Source: Drosophila miranda
Taxonomy: Eukaryota > Arthropoda > Insecta > Diptera > Drosophilidae
Reading direction: 5' to 3'
Length of the DNA stretch: 64,000 nucleotides
Assembly (NCBI RefSeq): GCF_003369915.1
Contig: NC_046676.1
Span: 10,708,001-10,772,000 of the forward strand
Positions 1-13,954 of this stretch are shown piece by piece (within the stretch, counting starts at the first letter, position 1; each line of letters opens with the position of its first letter). Under the pieces are notes generated by a model, which saw only the letters and a program-made list of their open reading frames with translations, was not told where the DNA came from and made no database searches. A program made the position numbers and the translations under genes.

Positions 1-279
1 CTGAACAACACAAGTATATTTATACCATTTCCGGATCCAAAGAAAGGCGTTTTGTCTCGCATGCGATCTCTTTTGTGGGCATTTGGTTTTCTGGCTCCAT
101 ATCCTAAGGCCTATGAGAATTTGCAAGGCAATTGTAGATTCAGTCATTCAACTTTATAATAATTTGTAATACCGATACATTCGATGCATATTCTCTAGAC
201 TCCTAAGATTGGTAACAACTACTTTAAGGCTAAATTCGGTCCAAGACGACTACAAATATTCGATAAATGAATGATTTAC

Positions 280-306
280 TTTATTTTTATATTACTTTAC
301 TTTATT
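280..306 (-). other. Two candidate poly(A) signals for the secreted protein gene
   Basis: Read on the minus strand, AATAAA occurs at 301-306 and again at 280-285. They lie 90-116 bp beyond the TAA stop at 396-398, a normal distance for a short insect 3' UTR. From 1 to 279 I see only AT-rich flanking sequence and no gene. Confidence 0.5.
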
Positions 307-395
307 CATCTTTACTCCGCGGAGTACCTCGGTTTTCCTCTCTCTTCAGTTAAAACTCGAATATATGTGCATATATCCTGGATTTAGGACTCCCC

Positions 396-1453
396 TTAGT
401 TGGCGGGATACTGGATCTCCGTCTTCTTCACATTGAGGACGCCAGTGTGGTCGGTGGCTCCCTGGACGGTAGTCACCTTCTGGTTGCCAGAGGCGTCGAA
501 GGTGCTGATGGTCTGCTGGATTTGGGTTGCGGGCACGATGCTGCCGTACGACTGCTGGGAGCCGGTGGTGCTGCCATATCCGGCATACGAGGGATTGTAG
601 GCACCAGATGCCGAATCCTCGCCGAAACGGTTCTCGAGGTTCACGCCCCTGGAAAAGAACAAAATCTCAATAGAATCAATATTCCAAGTAGTGGGGGGGA
701 CGTTGGTGAACCTACAGGGAAGCTGGAGCCGCCTGCTGGGTGTAGGAGGTGCCGATGTGTCCGGAACCATCGGGATTTTGAATGGAGTGGGAGGCGAAGG
801 TGATGCTGCCGCCGTTGCCGGACGAGGAGGAGGACGACGACGAAGACGAGGACGAAGAGCTGTAGACGTCGCGACGCAGACGCCTCAGCAGACGGGCACT
901 GACGGGATGCACGTCCGACTGGCGGCCCTGGGAGTCCAGAGTGAAGAAGGCGCGGGGCACGAACTGTCCAGCTGTGGGAGAAGATCGGGAGATTATTATA
1001 GCTACTCCAGATATTAAAGGGGGGATCCCAAAGGGTTGTTTTTGCTTTGTGAAAGTTGTATCTGAAACTATGATCCAAAACTTGTTTGAAATCTCTAATT
1101 CCGCTTGACTATTCATAATTCCGGAATTACTATGTGGAAAGTTTCGACAAACATTCTCGCAAAAACCGAATTTCACAGAACAAGTTTTAAAATTGATATT
1201 TTTAATGGATTTTCGATGGGTTTTCGGGCTAACGGATTAACATACCCGGTTTACCCCCAAAGACTTGCTAATTAAATTAAATAATAATATACATGATAAT
1301 CGTTTAACAACAGCCTTGACTATCCGTAGTCGCTCCGATGATGTAATTGCACAGTCAGAGTTAGAGAGGGGGACAGGGGGACTTGCACTCACCGGAAGAG
1401 GCAGCAGCCGCTGAGGCCACACAGAGGGCGAGAGCAATCAAGGCGTATTTCAT
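396..1453 (-). CDS. Small secreted serine-rich protein, three coding exons, 189 aa
   Basis: Minus-strand exons 1393-1453, 716-971 and 396-648 join in phase (61+256+253 nt) into 189 codons plus TAA. The donors are GTGAGT and GTAGGT; the acceptors follow CCACAG and TTCCAG. The start at 1453 gives a classic signal peptide (MKYALIALALCVASAAAA). A basic stretch follows at residues about 47-54 (RLLRRLRR before Asp55), then a run of about 14 serines from residue 58, then a Gly/Ser/Thr/Gln-rich body ending in QYPAN. There is no membrane segment or cysteine-rich domain, and no chitin-binding RR consensus. I do not recognise the family; a cuticle, eggshell or other extracellular matrix protein is a guess from composition. 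The basic stretch could be a proprotein convertase site (inference). Confidence 0.85.
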
Positions 1454-1460
1454 GGTGGAT

Positions 1461-1542
1461 CTGTAACCAAACACACGCACAATTAGCAAATCAGGTACTA
1501 CAGATATATATATATATATATCTATGGGAAAGCCACACTCAC
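1461..1542 (-). other. Probable 5' UTR intron of the secreted protein gene
   Basis: On the minus strand a GTGAGT donor begins at 1542. A TTACAG acceptor ends at 1461, seven bases before the start codon. Splicing would give a leader of 1543-1595 plus 1454-1460. Both signals are strong, but no transcript data are available. The interval contains a short (TA)n run. Confidence 0.6.
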
Positions 1543-1594
1543 AGAAATGAACAAAAGACTTAGGCAGCGAACGCGTAAAAAGTTCCAAATCGAC

Positions 1595-1627
1595 TAAACC
1601 GCGGGCCCACACCGCAGCGCTTTTATA
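1595..1627 (-). promoter_or_regulatory. TATA box and initiator of the secreted protein gene
   Basis: Minus-strand TATAAAA occupies 1621-1627. An initiator-like TTTAGTCG places its A at 1595, 32 bases downstream of the first TATA base, the expected spacing for a fly TATA/Inr core promoter. This fits a tissue-specific, highly expressed secreted protein gene. Confidence 0.6.
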
Positions 1628-3673
1628 TGGAAATTTTTTAGCGCTGACGTAGTGCGAATCATCATAATCATGATCATCAAAGGTAGAGAAGGAGGAGAGG
1701 CAGGCGGAAGCTGTCAAACAACCAGAAGAGCCAAGAAAATACAGCAGAAACCAAGAAAACAAAAAAACATTGAATGAACAATAAACAATAAAGAACGCAA
1801 ACGTAATTACGGATAAAACTTAAGAGATCTCTTAAGTCGCGTCTCAAAGTCATAAAAATAAAGTTAGACCGAATGATTCATAAGCTTTAGCTCTCTCTCG
1901 CTCTCATCTGGGTTCCAAAATAAATTCCCCTAAACCTAATGATTATAAGACACGAAAAAGCCAGCAAAGCCCGCGAACTGTGGAAGCCAGAAACTGGAAA
2001 TGTTTTCTGTTCTGTTTGTTTTCGTATTATTTGTATTTCGCGTTATTTGGCTCCCTATGAACGGCCGGCTGTTGTTCGTGGCCAAGTGCCGTGCCACCCC
2101 ACTTTCCCCCCCTCCCCTTCACTCAACTGTCTTTCCGCTCGATCTTGCCACTGACCCGATTCGTGGGTCCGTGGTTTGGCCAACACTTCTGCTTCTGCTT
2201 GTGCTTCTGGCTTTGGGGCAATAACCTGATTAAAGAGACGACGCCACAAGCTCCATATGTAAGTGGGGCCACAGTGCTATTCAGCAAACATTGGATACAC
2301 TCGAAATAATCGGGGAATGATTCGGTATTTTGCATAAAACTATCATGTAGGGGCTTTATTAACATCTCACTTTCCGAATTGCGTCTTCTAATTATAATAT
2401 TAGATGAATTTGAAATAGATCTTCGGCTCGGACAAACCCGAGCCGTTCAACACGTTCCGTTAGAGTTTCAAAACTGGTTTTCCAATGATATTTTTGTTTG
2501 CTTGCTTATAAAATTACAGATGTATATATATATCTGTATATATATTCCAGGAAATCCTTCCGGCAATTAGCCGAAAGACCTGTTGAGATTGCAATTTTAA
2601 TGGTTATTAAGTGTTAAATCTTTGACAAATCGGTTCGAGAATCTACTAAATCTTCCGAAACTCTTAGCCAGCCGTTCCACAACCTTTAGAGGCATTCATC
2701 GGCTATCCGTCGCTTCCATTAATAGGGTTTACCAAACGCTTATCGAACGGCATACATCTGGTAAAAAAAACCATCCACAAAATTCAATTCAATGGATTTA
2801 CATTAATCTCATACAAATCCCAAAAATTTGCTGCCATTTGTTTCGCTTTGACCGCTCAAAAGTACATAAATATTTTTGAATTTCGCACACGTTTTTGTTT
2901 TTGTGGCAGGAGAAAAAGAACAAAAATTGAATAAGAAACAAAAAAAGTGGGGAGGAAAAGCAAAAAACCTTTTCCGCAAATGGTGACAGAGCGAAATTTC
3001 TGGCCGCCTACTCGGGAAAAATATTCCCCAGTCGATTGGGTACGATTTATTATTTGGCAGCGTCCAGCCCGAGAACCATTAATCATTTGTCTCCGAAGTT
3101 GAGTCCGAGTCCGAGTCCGGAATCAACGGAATCGGAATCGGAGTTGGGGACGGAGTCCGTGGCCGTGGCCGTGGCCGTGTCCGTGTTTTGGACACGACAC
3201 TCGTTGCGGAATAAACTTTTGCGGTACGTGGCAACGTGTTGAAATTACAAAATGTGTTAAAAAACTGGCAGCAAAAATAAAATATTTCATTCACACACAG
3301 ACAAAAAAAAAAAACATAAATTTCCTTTGAGAATAGATTCGTGGGGCAGCCCAGAACAGGACGGAGAGACAAGGATGTGGGCAAGGTGATTATGTTTGAC
3401 AGCCGACCAGGGACAAAAGTACGCCCCCATTGGCCAAGACAGGACAAGGCCCGAAGTTCCTGGATAAAGTATAAAAATTGTCTTTAGTTTTCGGCTGATT
3501 TATGTGCAACTATTTCTCGATAATTCCGCTGTTCGTCAGACTTTAGATCTGAGAGTAATTCTCTGCCAATCAGAAAGCCAGAGAGAGAGAGAGAGGAAGG
3601 GGAAATGCTCCATCGAGGTCATGTGGTTCATTTGGTTTTGGATTTTTCTTGGCTTTTTCCATTAATGTCTGGA

Positions 3674-3683
3674 TCCCCGGGGA
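3674..3683. promoter_or_regulatory. COE (EBF/Collier) core motif upstream of kn
   Basis: TCCCCGGGGA matches the palindromic COE core TCCCNNGGGA. It lies about 10.5 kb upstream of the kn ATG. A match this short is expected about once by chance in 64 kb, so alone it is weak evidence. Confidence 0.3.
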
Positions 3684-6600
3684 ACTGTGAAAAATATGAA
3701 TAATTGAAACAGCTGAACGGAAAGAATACGCAGCCAAATCCAAATCAAATTTTGTACAGATATTTCGAATACATAATCAAGTATATAATGTGACACTTTT
3801 TTTTGTGTCTGGGGGAGGGGGTTGACTTCACTTCAACCTCCCTCAACGGAGACAAACCTTTTGATTACAAAATTGATTTTCAATGTTTTTTTCACACGCA
3901 CACAAAAAAAAAGACAAAAATGGTGCCAAAAAGTGCCGAAAAATGTGCTCTTGTGAGTGTCAGTCAGAGGTCGGGAATGGAAACCATTCCAGGATCCACT
4001 TAACCATAGAAATGTCATCACGAACTCTGCCTGATTTCTCCAGTGATTTTTCGCAATCAGCTTGATGAGGATGTGCGCGCTGGACAGAGGTTGAAGGATA
4101 CATCCTCCAGGATGTAGGAGCTGGAGGATGATGATGATGATGCATGGCGCTAGTCTATGATTAGTATCCTGGCGTCGGACGGGCCTCGGCGAGTGCCCGA
4201 CTCGCATGCCAAGTGGCCAGCAGACAAATGAAATTTTAATGCCAAAAGTACTGCTAGGCAACCAGCAGGAAAAGTATAGTTTCGGGAGTCCAAAGACTTG
4301 GATACCCTAAAAGAAGGTCCGAGTTGCGGAATATGGAGGTTATGTTACAAAGTAAATACCTTCTTCAGTGGATCTAGTATACCCCTCAGAAAGGGTATGC
4401 CTGCTGCTACGTGCTGGTCAGAGACAGAGGCAAGGATCCAAAACCAGAAGCTGAGACAGAGGCAAAGTCAAAGTCAGAGACAAAGTGGAATGTGTTGAGG
4501 CCCAGAGACGCGGCCAGAATCGAGAATCGAAAATAGTTATCCCCCCCACACTCTGATAGGAGATGTGGCATATGCCACAGCTATATCAATGCCATAATGT
4601 CCTTAGCCCACGAGCATCTTTATTGTCCTGCTCTTGCGCTGGCAATTATTCGCGTGTATTTCTGGCCGGGGGTCCTGCCACTGGTGCAGGTCCTGGGAAA
4701 GGCAAACAATGGATATTTCGCGCACACGCCATCGAAGACATGATTGCATCCGCTCCGGAAGCCCTACATCGTGTATCCCAGCATTCGTACATCCCGAAGC
4801 ATCCTTCCTGCCTTCCTGGGGCGGCTTCATCCGCAATTTTCACGCCCACTTTGTTTGATGATGACAAATCTCGTTGCGTGTTATCAGATTGGCTAAAGCC
4901 CCCCTCCCTGCACCTCTTCCCCCCCTTGCTGCATTGCATAATTATGTTTATCTTCGGATACGAGATACTGTGCCCCCGGTATCGCTTTGGGTCACGTGGC
5001 CATCGACAGTTCGGTTTCCCGGCCCAGCCTCCGCCTCGACCTTCGCCTCGACCTCTGCCTCGGAACGAGCGGCACGTGCTAATCGGCGGTCGCCCGTTCT
5101 CCGCCCATTGCCTGCCACGCCCCGCTCTACATGGCCGATAATTGAAATCGCTAAGCCGAGTACGAGTACGGGTACGGTTAAGTATCGGAACAATGGCCAT
5201 CCATGGCTTCATTTATCAGGTCGATTCGGTGGCAGGACATTAATGTTTTACCAGCAGACGGGGAGTTATGAGACGGGGGGGGGAAGGGGGCAGGGGGCTA
5301 GTGCATTTCACTTAGTTCAATTGGCTTTTTGGCAAATTTTGTTTATTAATTAGTGGAAGATATAACAATCATGCGTCTAGATTCTAGAACAAATCAATCG
5401 GAAATGAGAAATGGAAAAGTGCGGGCTTTGGTTGGAAAAACTCAAAGGAATATACGAGTATATATATCATATAATATATTTATGGAAAAAAACAGGGAAA
5501 AAGCAGTTCAAATGGCTCGAAACTTCCAAAGTCCTTCCAAGACAGAACTAGGCATTTGTTAAGAATTTCTGAGACACATAGTCCAGGATAGATGGTCTAG
5601 AAATTAAGGATTATAAGCGTATATTAAAAATGTATAAATTCAACTAAAATTTAAGTGTGTTTCTGGGCAATGAAGGTCTTTGCTTACCCTTTAAATTAAA
5701 GCCCTCCAGTTAATGAGTGCCCTCACACACACTCCTGTGCAGATCCGAATGAGTGTCGCCCTGTGGACGCATAAATTATGAATAAAACCCGCACACGTGA
5801 GGCAGGAGAAGGAGAAAGAGTGAGAGTGAGAGACAGGGACGGAGACGGAGACAGAGAGGACCAGAGGAGGCGGCCAAAAACCCGTAGCCGCAGTCTGAGG
5901 CCAAGAAGTGTGCTAAATAAAATATTTAAATACTTAAAACCATAAACCTGAGTACGTACATATTTATAAATTAACTTGAAACCGAGGCCACATGCCACAT
6001 GCCACATGCACCACACACACACACACACTTTTGGTGGCAGGGGCAGGGGCGGCACTGACCCTTTTCAGTGATCCTTCGGCCCGTCATTAGAAATGCTTAC
6101 TAATGTGCCCGCCTTAATAATAATCAAATTTATATGCATGGTTATGTCCTTTAGTCCTTGAGCGGAAGAACTTTGAAACTGAAACTGAAACTGACTCTGA
6201 TTCGGAGTCGTGGAAGGACTGAGTCTCTTCCTGCCTCGCCCTGAGATAAAGTCGAGGCCAAGTCTGTGTCTGAGATGAAAAGTGTCAATATCCTTGTTTT
6301 GGTTAGCCGAAAGAAAGGAATGCAGCCACGCCCAGTCTGGGAACAGGACACAGCTCGTACTCGTACCGTTATGCATTGTCCGTGTTGTCTGTTTGTTGGC
6401 TTGTTTGCTGGCCAACACTGAGTCTAAATGGCCCAAAAGGTTGCCTCTCCGGGGAGCTAAGCCTCCCTCTATCCCTGTCTCTGGATGAGTCTTGGAAATA
6501 TCACAAAAATTAATTATGAGCGCCCTGCCCAAGGATCTTTCTTTCGTTTTTTTTTGATTTGCTGGAAATGAATCTTTCCATTGGCCACACCCAAGTCGTA

Positions 6601-9600
6601 GTCTACCTCGCCCCGAAGCAGCGACAATAAAAACAAATTACAATTGCAACAATAGCAGCATTTGAGGCACACAAACAGACAGGAGCTGAAGGTGGAGCTG
6701 GGGCTGGAGAAGGGATGGACTGCAGGAGCCATTAACCCCTTTTGCCGGATAGAGACTCTTCTGCCAGAAGACAGGAAAAATTGAAATAAATTACCAAAAC
6801 TAAAGGGCAACAACTGTTCGCATAATGAAGTCAAATTATATTTTTGCCTGGCTGTTTGGATAGTTTGAAAAACAGGGGAACAGAGCGCGAACAGACGGAG
6901 CAGCACTGAGAGAAGAGACCTACCCGGAAGTGGCTCTAAGCAGTGGGCAATTTTGAAACATTTCCCCCTTTTTTCCCGCAGTGTAAATGTCCGGATCAGA
7001 GGGGTTGTTCACTGTGAGGAGGTGTGAGGCGGTTTCAACAAGCTGGGCGTCAGGGGTGCGTCCTTAAACGAAGTGGTCCTTGAAATTATGCAAATCGGAT
7101 GCACACCAGCAGCCCCTACCAGCCCTGTCTCCCCCTCCAGCACACGTACACATATGCACACCTATGGCTAGTGATCCTGCCCCACCTCTGGCCCCAACTC
7201 CCATGATTACCGACCGGCATTAGCGTCAACAAGCATTAACCAATCCATTTCATCGACACGTTCGTTCTTTGGGTCGTTTCTCGTGCGATGTTATCACTTA
7301 ATTCGTGGGGAATTAACACGGACATTGTCAGCAGTAAATGAGCTAATTAATCTAGTAAATGTGTCGCACACCCCCCACTCCCACTCCTTCTTTGCCCTGG
7401 GCCATTGCATGGCGGTGATGCCACGCCATCGTTCGTTTGCGTTTTTGTGGTTCTCCAGAGGATCGATCCCCAACGCTGACACGCTTCTCCAGGTGGGAAA
7501 TGGGCGGAGTAGCCCCCCAGGGGGACAGGACCCAGAAGGAGCTGCACTAAAACGCCCAAATGAGATGCAAGAATACATTCCGCTTCTTGAGAGCCGCGCC
7601 AGGCCCCAGCTCGTAAATTATTTACAGCATATTTTCAACTGGAAAATGTCATGGAAATGGAATGGTGGAGCTGCAGGGAAAATCATGGAAAATGTACGTT
7701 TATTTTTTGGCTAACTTTTCTTGGCCACAAATCAATCTTTTGCGCCACCATTTCGGACCGGCCCGGACTCGAGTCCCAGTTAATGAACTGCCGTGGGCCT
7801 TGGGTCCCAATCTCGATGCGGTTTGTGATGCGTTCGATGGATTTCATTTCATTGCCACTTATTTGGCCAGACCGGGGGGTGGGGGGAATGGGAAACAATT
7901 TCGTGTTTATGGCCAGGTTGTTTTCACCAGTCACAAAAACGCTTATCGATCGAGGAGATCGCTGCGCGAGACTTGTAAATATTTATGATTTTGTATAAAT
8001 ATTTGCTGTATTTCGGTTTTGGCCAAGACAAACGGGTTTCCCTCTCCCTCCTCTACGCTGCTCCGCGCCAGGAGGGGGCCTTGGGAGATGTGCGAAAATG
8101 TTTCGAACACCTTTGTATGTGGCGGGGGGCTGTGGGAAGAAGTCTCTGCTGCCCCTGCCACATCCTGCGTGGTGTGTGTTTGTTCGCTGAAATAATAAAT
8201 CTGAAGAAGGGTTCTACGTTTTACCCTCCCTTCCGTCGTACACGGTATTTCTAGAGTTTATGGAATGTTTCTGATGAATTTCTGCATGTTGTTGGATGGT
8301 AGAAAAATACCTTACCGATTGCATAGATTGTACGATAGGATATGAAAGTTTGTACGCCCTGAAATTGTGGTCTTTATAATTATTTTAACACTTAATATTT
8401 GCTCCGAGAATGGAAATTCTAACAGGACATATGAAAATGTAAATATTTTATTTAAGTATATTTAATATGTAAAAATTATAAATATAGTTCCCACAATTTT
8501 AATATAACATATTTACATATTTTAAAATGTTTTATATTGAAATTAAATATGAACTATACTGAAAAGATTTATTTTTTTTTTTATTTATTTACATTTTAAT
8601 CATTGAGTTTGTATTTAAAAGCCCAATATTTAATTTACCGTTTTTGTTTAATATTTTATTTTATTTTATTTTATTTAATATTTCTGTGTATTATGGAATT
8701 TTTCTCTATAGGTTCTAGCTCAAGATCTGGGAATCTGGAAGAGCTATTCCTTTCAAATATGTTTTAGTCTATTCCACCTTGCAATTCCGAAATATTCCTG
8801 ATTCGAATTAGCAATCTCTCGAATGTTGTGTGTGTCTTCTAAACAGTCCCTAAACAGTCGTCTAATCTATACAAAATCATTATCAATAGATCGTTTTAAC
8901 AACCAAAACCAGTCTCAGAACAGCATAAATTTCTATACATTTTTTCCTCGATTTTTAAACGATTTTCGTAAATGAAATTCCTGTAATAAAGCAAGCCAAG
9001 AACTAGGGTATTTTTTATTCGAAATTCTCTACTAATTTCTTGTTTTTTTCTTATGTAAACGAAACCCTTCGACGACGGTCGCCGGTGGACGGCCTTCGTT
9101 TGTGGGAGTTACCCTCACGAGAACGTTTAGGCAAAGGCCTGGGCTGGGTAAATATTTAAACTGGTTTTCGATTGTTTTCGCAAAATCGTTGCAGTTGGTC
9201 AAACACGTGTTTGAGATAATTTAATTAAATTTACTTGGCTTTTTTGTGTCGCTGCCACGTGCCACTCGAGGCCCCGACTGCCTCTAGCCGCTTTTCACTG
9301 AAGTGGCAAACACTTGAGCACTTGCTCGCTAGTCCTGCCGCGACTCGAGTTCAATCTGTGTTTAAATTGTGGCAAGTGCAGCGCCACTCGGCTCAAGCTT
9401 CGATGGATTGGTCGGGGCAGGGGCAGAGTTCTCAGGAACTGAAAACTTTGGTGGTCTTTGGCAGCAGACAATGCAACTGTCAGAGTTCTCTGTGGATGTA
9501 TCTGTGGCATCTGTCGCAGTCCGCAGAGACCTGAGACCCGGATTCCATTCCCCCGAATCAATGACGATGATGACTCGTGGAAATCCAGTGAAAGAACTGA

Positions 9601-10350
9601 AACTAAATATGATTTATCTTCACGGTGTGTTCACGGAGTCGACTCTCCTCCCCTCTCATTAGGGCGGCGACTCCCGACTAATTTGCATAAGTGTCCTGCC
9701 AGGCCCCAGGACGAGTGTGCACTCGAAATACATACCATACCATGCCCATGGAGGCACACTAATTAAAATGTTCTCGCCTCAAATTTCCCTCTCGCCGCCT
9801 TATTTATGGCCCTCTGCCTAGGTCCTGTGAATGTCTTGCATATGGAGAAATATGTACATTCGGTTTCTTATTCTTATTCTCTTTCTTTTTTTGTTTACGA
9901 CTGACAAATGAGACATTTACATGCTCCGTTCCGTTTGCATATTAAAATTATTCATGGTTTCTGCTGGAGGGATACAGAGTGAGAGGAAATCGGAAATGCA
10001 GGCTAGGGGCAGGGCTAATGGATATGCAAGCAGATGCTAAACCAATAAGGGGGTAAGGCATTCAAGGAGGAAGAGGAAGATCTATATGGTTTCCTTCTCT
10101 ATTCTTCTATAAGAACTTTTAGATCCATCTTACACTCGAATTTGCTTGGATTATCCACATTACATTAGTTTCTTAATAGGGATTAGATCACTCAGCCTCA
10201 TCCACTTGTTGGAATACCCTTGCCAGGACCTCAGTCCACCCTGACCCGCAGAGCCGTTTGTTTTTCAAGAGTCAATCCTCCGACTAATTGACACACACAA
10301 TTGTAATTGCAATGATGACACTTTCTCTGCCCCTGGCCTACCCTCACCCT

Positions 10351-10420
10351 CTCCTCTCCTCTCCTCTCCTCTCCTCTCCTCTCCTCTCCTCTCCTCTCCT
10401 CTCCTCTCCTCTCCTCTCCT
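10351..10420. repeat. Pentanucleotide microsatellite, 14 copies of CTCCT
   Basis: Fourteen uninterrupted CTCCT units form a 70-bp pyrimidine/purine mirror tract in the DNA upstream of kn. The arrays of RGEER translated across it are an artefact of the repeat. Confidence 0.95.
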
Positions 10421-13400
10421 CTCACTAATCCCATAAGTCGCAGCGCACCACAGCACAGGGGGAGGGGTGGGGCTTTTGGCTAGTGGATGTCCATGTAAAT
10501 CCAATTGGAAACAATTTGAATCAAATTCAAAGCCCAACGCCCGACGCTCAACAAACAAGAGGCATGGCGAGGAGGGGGAGTGGTGGTGGTGGTGGTGGAG
10601 GAGGAGGAGGTCAAAGGGGTAGAGCTGTGTGACAGCTGTCGCGGCCCGAGAAACTCCTCCGAGAATTGGGCGTGATAAAAGGGGGTTAATCGAACGAAGT
10701 CGCGCGGACCGCAGCGTAGATCACAGAATTTTCCTCACCTTTGCGGAAAAAGAAAATTCCGCTTTCCTAAAGGGTAAAGGGAGGTGATGGCCAGAGGAAT
10801 TTCCTTTAGGGTATTTTGGTTAATTAGCAGAGTCTGGGGACATCTTCTGTTTGCCTTTTGGCTTTGATTTAAACATAAAATGGTGTGCCGCTCCGCTCCG
10901 CTCCGTTCCCGGAACCTGTCCTATAGGGAAATGTTTCTTAAAAATAGACCAAACAGAGAGTGGGGGAGAGACAAGGAAAGAAAGAGTTTTCCCTGCACTT
11001 GCAAGAGGAAAATGTGACTTTTTCGAAAGGAGGTTACGTACGCGCCTTGTCAAAAGTTAATGAGATTACCACGCCCCTTAAATTAATTCACAGAAAACTC
11101 AAACAAACTCCATCTCTTTCTCTCTCTCTCTCTCTGTCCCACAGTCTAACGGTCACAGGCAGAAAACCGCAAATGCGGAAAATGCAAATTGTTTTTCAAC
11201 CGAACCCCGTACCGTCCCTTACCGAGCCCATCCCCGACTGTTTTCTCCTAACGAGGCGTGAAAATTCTGTGGGCGTTTTCGCCGGTAACTAATCCGACAG
11301 AACGAGAGGGAGATACGCAAACGAAAAGGGAGGGAGAGGGAGGGAGGGAGAGTAGGTCCTCGAGTGTGTTTGACAACTTAACCAAAGGAACTCAAAGGAT
11401 ACGTACGAGTGTGTTCAATGCGAATAATGTGCGAAAGTCAGAAGGGGTTAAACCCGAAATGATGACTAATCAACTCTGAAAGGCAACAACAGAACCGGAC
11501 AAGAATGAAGGAAAGACCTCATAAAGTACTGTACAGTAAGAGAGTGCTGAATGAGCAACCGTTAGAAGAGGATTAGAATAAGGAGTGAAAGAGAATCTTC
11601 TTTGTGGTAAGAAACACCTAGAAAATGGAAGCCCAGCATATGAAAAAGCATCATTCCTTCTAATTAAAACTCCAAACGAAACCCTAAGAACATGGAATCA
11701 GTCTCCCCCCACACGGATCCGTAGCAAATCCTGCTTGGTCTCGATTTTCACGTTTACTACATGTAAAATGTAATGTAATGTATAATATACATATGTAGAA
11801 TCACAGACCGTTGTTCCACTTTCCCACTCGTTTCTCAAATGCACACACGCGCACATAGCCACGGACTGCTTTTCAACTGCTTTGCCGACAATCAAGAGAG
11901 AAGAATAATATTAGAGAAAGAGAATGATTTTCATTGGCTAAAATTTCATTGGTTCAGAGGCAAAGACGTTACTTTCATAGTTTTTTCATCCGATTTTCAA
12001 TGTTTATGGTATTGTTCAATGTTTTAAATATAAATTTATCGCCAAAAACGTTCAACAAAAATAAGAATATTATTTCCACTTGCCTATATTATTTTAAAAA
12101 TTTATTTTAACTGAACTTTGATTTGAAAAAACACATATTCAGCTGTAGTTGATTTTCTTAATTGTTGATTGGTGAATTTTAATTAATTATTTATGAATTG
12201 TGGTAATGAAAATGAAAATAAACAGAAACACTGAAATCTTACAACATTTTTCAGCACTGCGCCAAAGCTGTTTACATTTTGCAAATGCATTTTTCATTAT
12301 GCAGAATAGTTTTCAAAGTAAAGTACGTATTGTACCCTCCTCCTTTGAAGGAATATATTCAACTAAAGCGCGCTTAAAATGGAACCAGCAGCAAATAACT
12401 AGAACTAGAGGAATTCGTTTGCACATTGCATAATATGATCGAACTACACACCCACAAACGGCCAAGAATCTGGAGATTATTGGATATGTATCATTTTAGT
12501 GTCTACATTCATGTGTCCGTCGTGTACTATTTCCAGATTTTCTAGTGGCTTCTAGTGGCTATGGCGGTTTAGTGTGGATATATTCCTTCTCGGTGTGTTC
12601 TTTCGCATGACGAATGACATTAAATTGACGAGCACGATCCTTTCTAAACCGGAATTAGCAAGGGTGTCGGTCAGTATCTTGTATGCGGATGGATGACGAC
12701 GTTGGATCTTTGTGGCTGGTCTAATGCCCGAATTCCCGAGCCCACGCGACCACATGTGACGTGTGGATCTTCCCACATTCAAGCAGTGCGGTAGCGTTAT
12801 TGTTTGTGTATAATGAACCATTTAAGCATCGTCCAGGAGAGACACTTCGATATGGAAGTGCATGGCTTGTATTCTCGCATTAGCATTCCTTCACACAACA
12901 TTACCGCCAGTACATTGAACGAATTGGAACCCAACCAATATACGAGAGAAGTGCGTTTATCCATCTCCAATGGTTTCAGCCTGCTGCTGCTGCTGCTACA
13001 CACTCACGCCCCCAATAACTGGGGCGTTGCAAAGAGTGTCCCACGGCTGGAAATGTACCCACCAACCCACAACCACTTTGTGTATAGCGCTCTCCCTCTC
13101 ACTCTGTGCTGCATCTGTGTCTGTGTGTCTTTCTTGCCTGCTCTGTCTTGCTGTGTCTCTCTCTCTTTCATGCTCTCCCTCGCTCTCTCTCTCTCTCTCT
13201 GGATATGGTTGTCGTTGTCGTCGTCGGTGGATGGTTTTGTTGCTGACAGTTCGGCTCTCCACGGGACGGGACGACGATGTGGTGTCGTTTTGCACTCCCA
13301 GCGATAGGTTAGATTTTCCATTCGTTGCCTGCCGCCGCCTCTCAGGCTTGCTTATTGTTACCTACCGCCATTGCCACCCCCTCGGCCCACATGGAACTCA

Positions 13401-13954
13401 ACTCTCATGCGGCGCAGGCTCGTTTCGTTTCCATTTTCAAAACATTGGTCGTTGGTCGTTTGGCTTTTCTCGCTGCTGCTGCTGCTGCTGCTGCTTCTGC
13501 TGCCACCGCTGTTGGTGCTGCGCAGAGCAACGCCGACTCGCAAGCATCGCTGGCAGTCGCTGTGGACTGGACGAGGATTCAGTTGGGGTTTAACAGTCAC
13601 TCGGGACGGTAGCGCGCGCCGCTTAAAACTTGTTGCGAGACCAATTCCTCCGAAAATCCCAAATTCTCTGCGGTGCATTGGCAGCCCACACATACATAGA
13701 CACCCACAGAAGTATATGCACACCCACACTCAGTCGGTGCTGGATTTGGATTTAGTGCGTGTTTTTGTTCGCGTTCGTTCTCGTTCTCTGCAGTGATAGA
13801 GTGGGAGAGAACTCCCATTGATTGACATCTCCAGAGACACATCTCCATCCCAGAGAGCAGATCCAATCCCCAATCGAATCCAACTGCGGATCCAGTTCCC
13901 AATCGAAAGGAGAGGAAGGAGGTTCAGCGCAGTGCAGATCCAATTCCCAATTGA

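Larger units (their letters stand above)
1628..13954. other. About 12 kb upstream of kn, no gene supported
   Basis: Both strands contain only short open frames with no signal peptide, domain or plausible splice partners. The interval is AT-rich with A/T tracts (8400-8700 is extremely AT-rich), GAGTCC/GTGGCC repeats at about 3098-3180, CT-rich stretches near 11116-11135 and 13140-13202, and a CTG run near 13470-13500. By analogy with D. melanogaster, where large upstream regions of kn hold wing, muscle, neuron and blood enhancers, this is most likely cis-regulatory DNA (inference). The kn transcription start should lie near its right end, but I see no convincing TATA box or initiator. Confidence 0.6.

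Noticed and set aside
12804..13593. Overlapping plus-strand frames before kn
   Set aside because: They arise from CT/CTG-rich low-complexity DNA, giving Ser/Leu/Cys runs in several frames at once.
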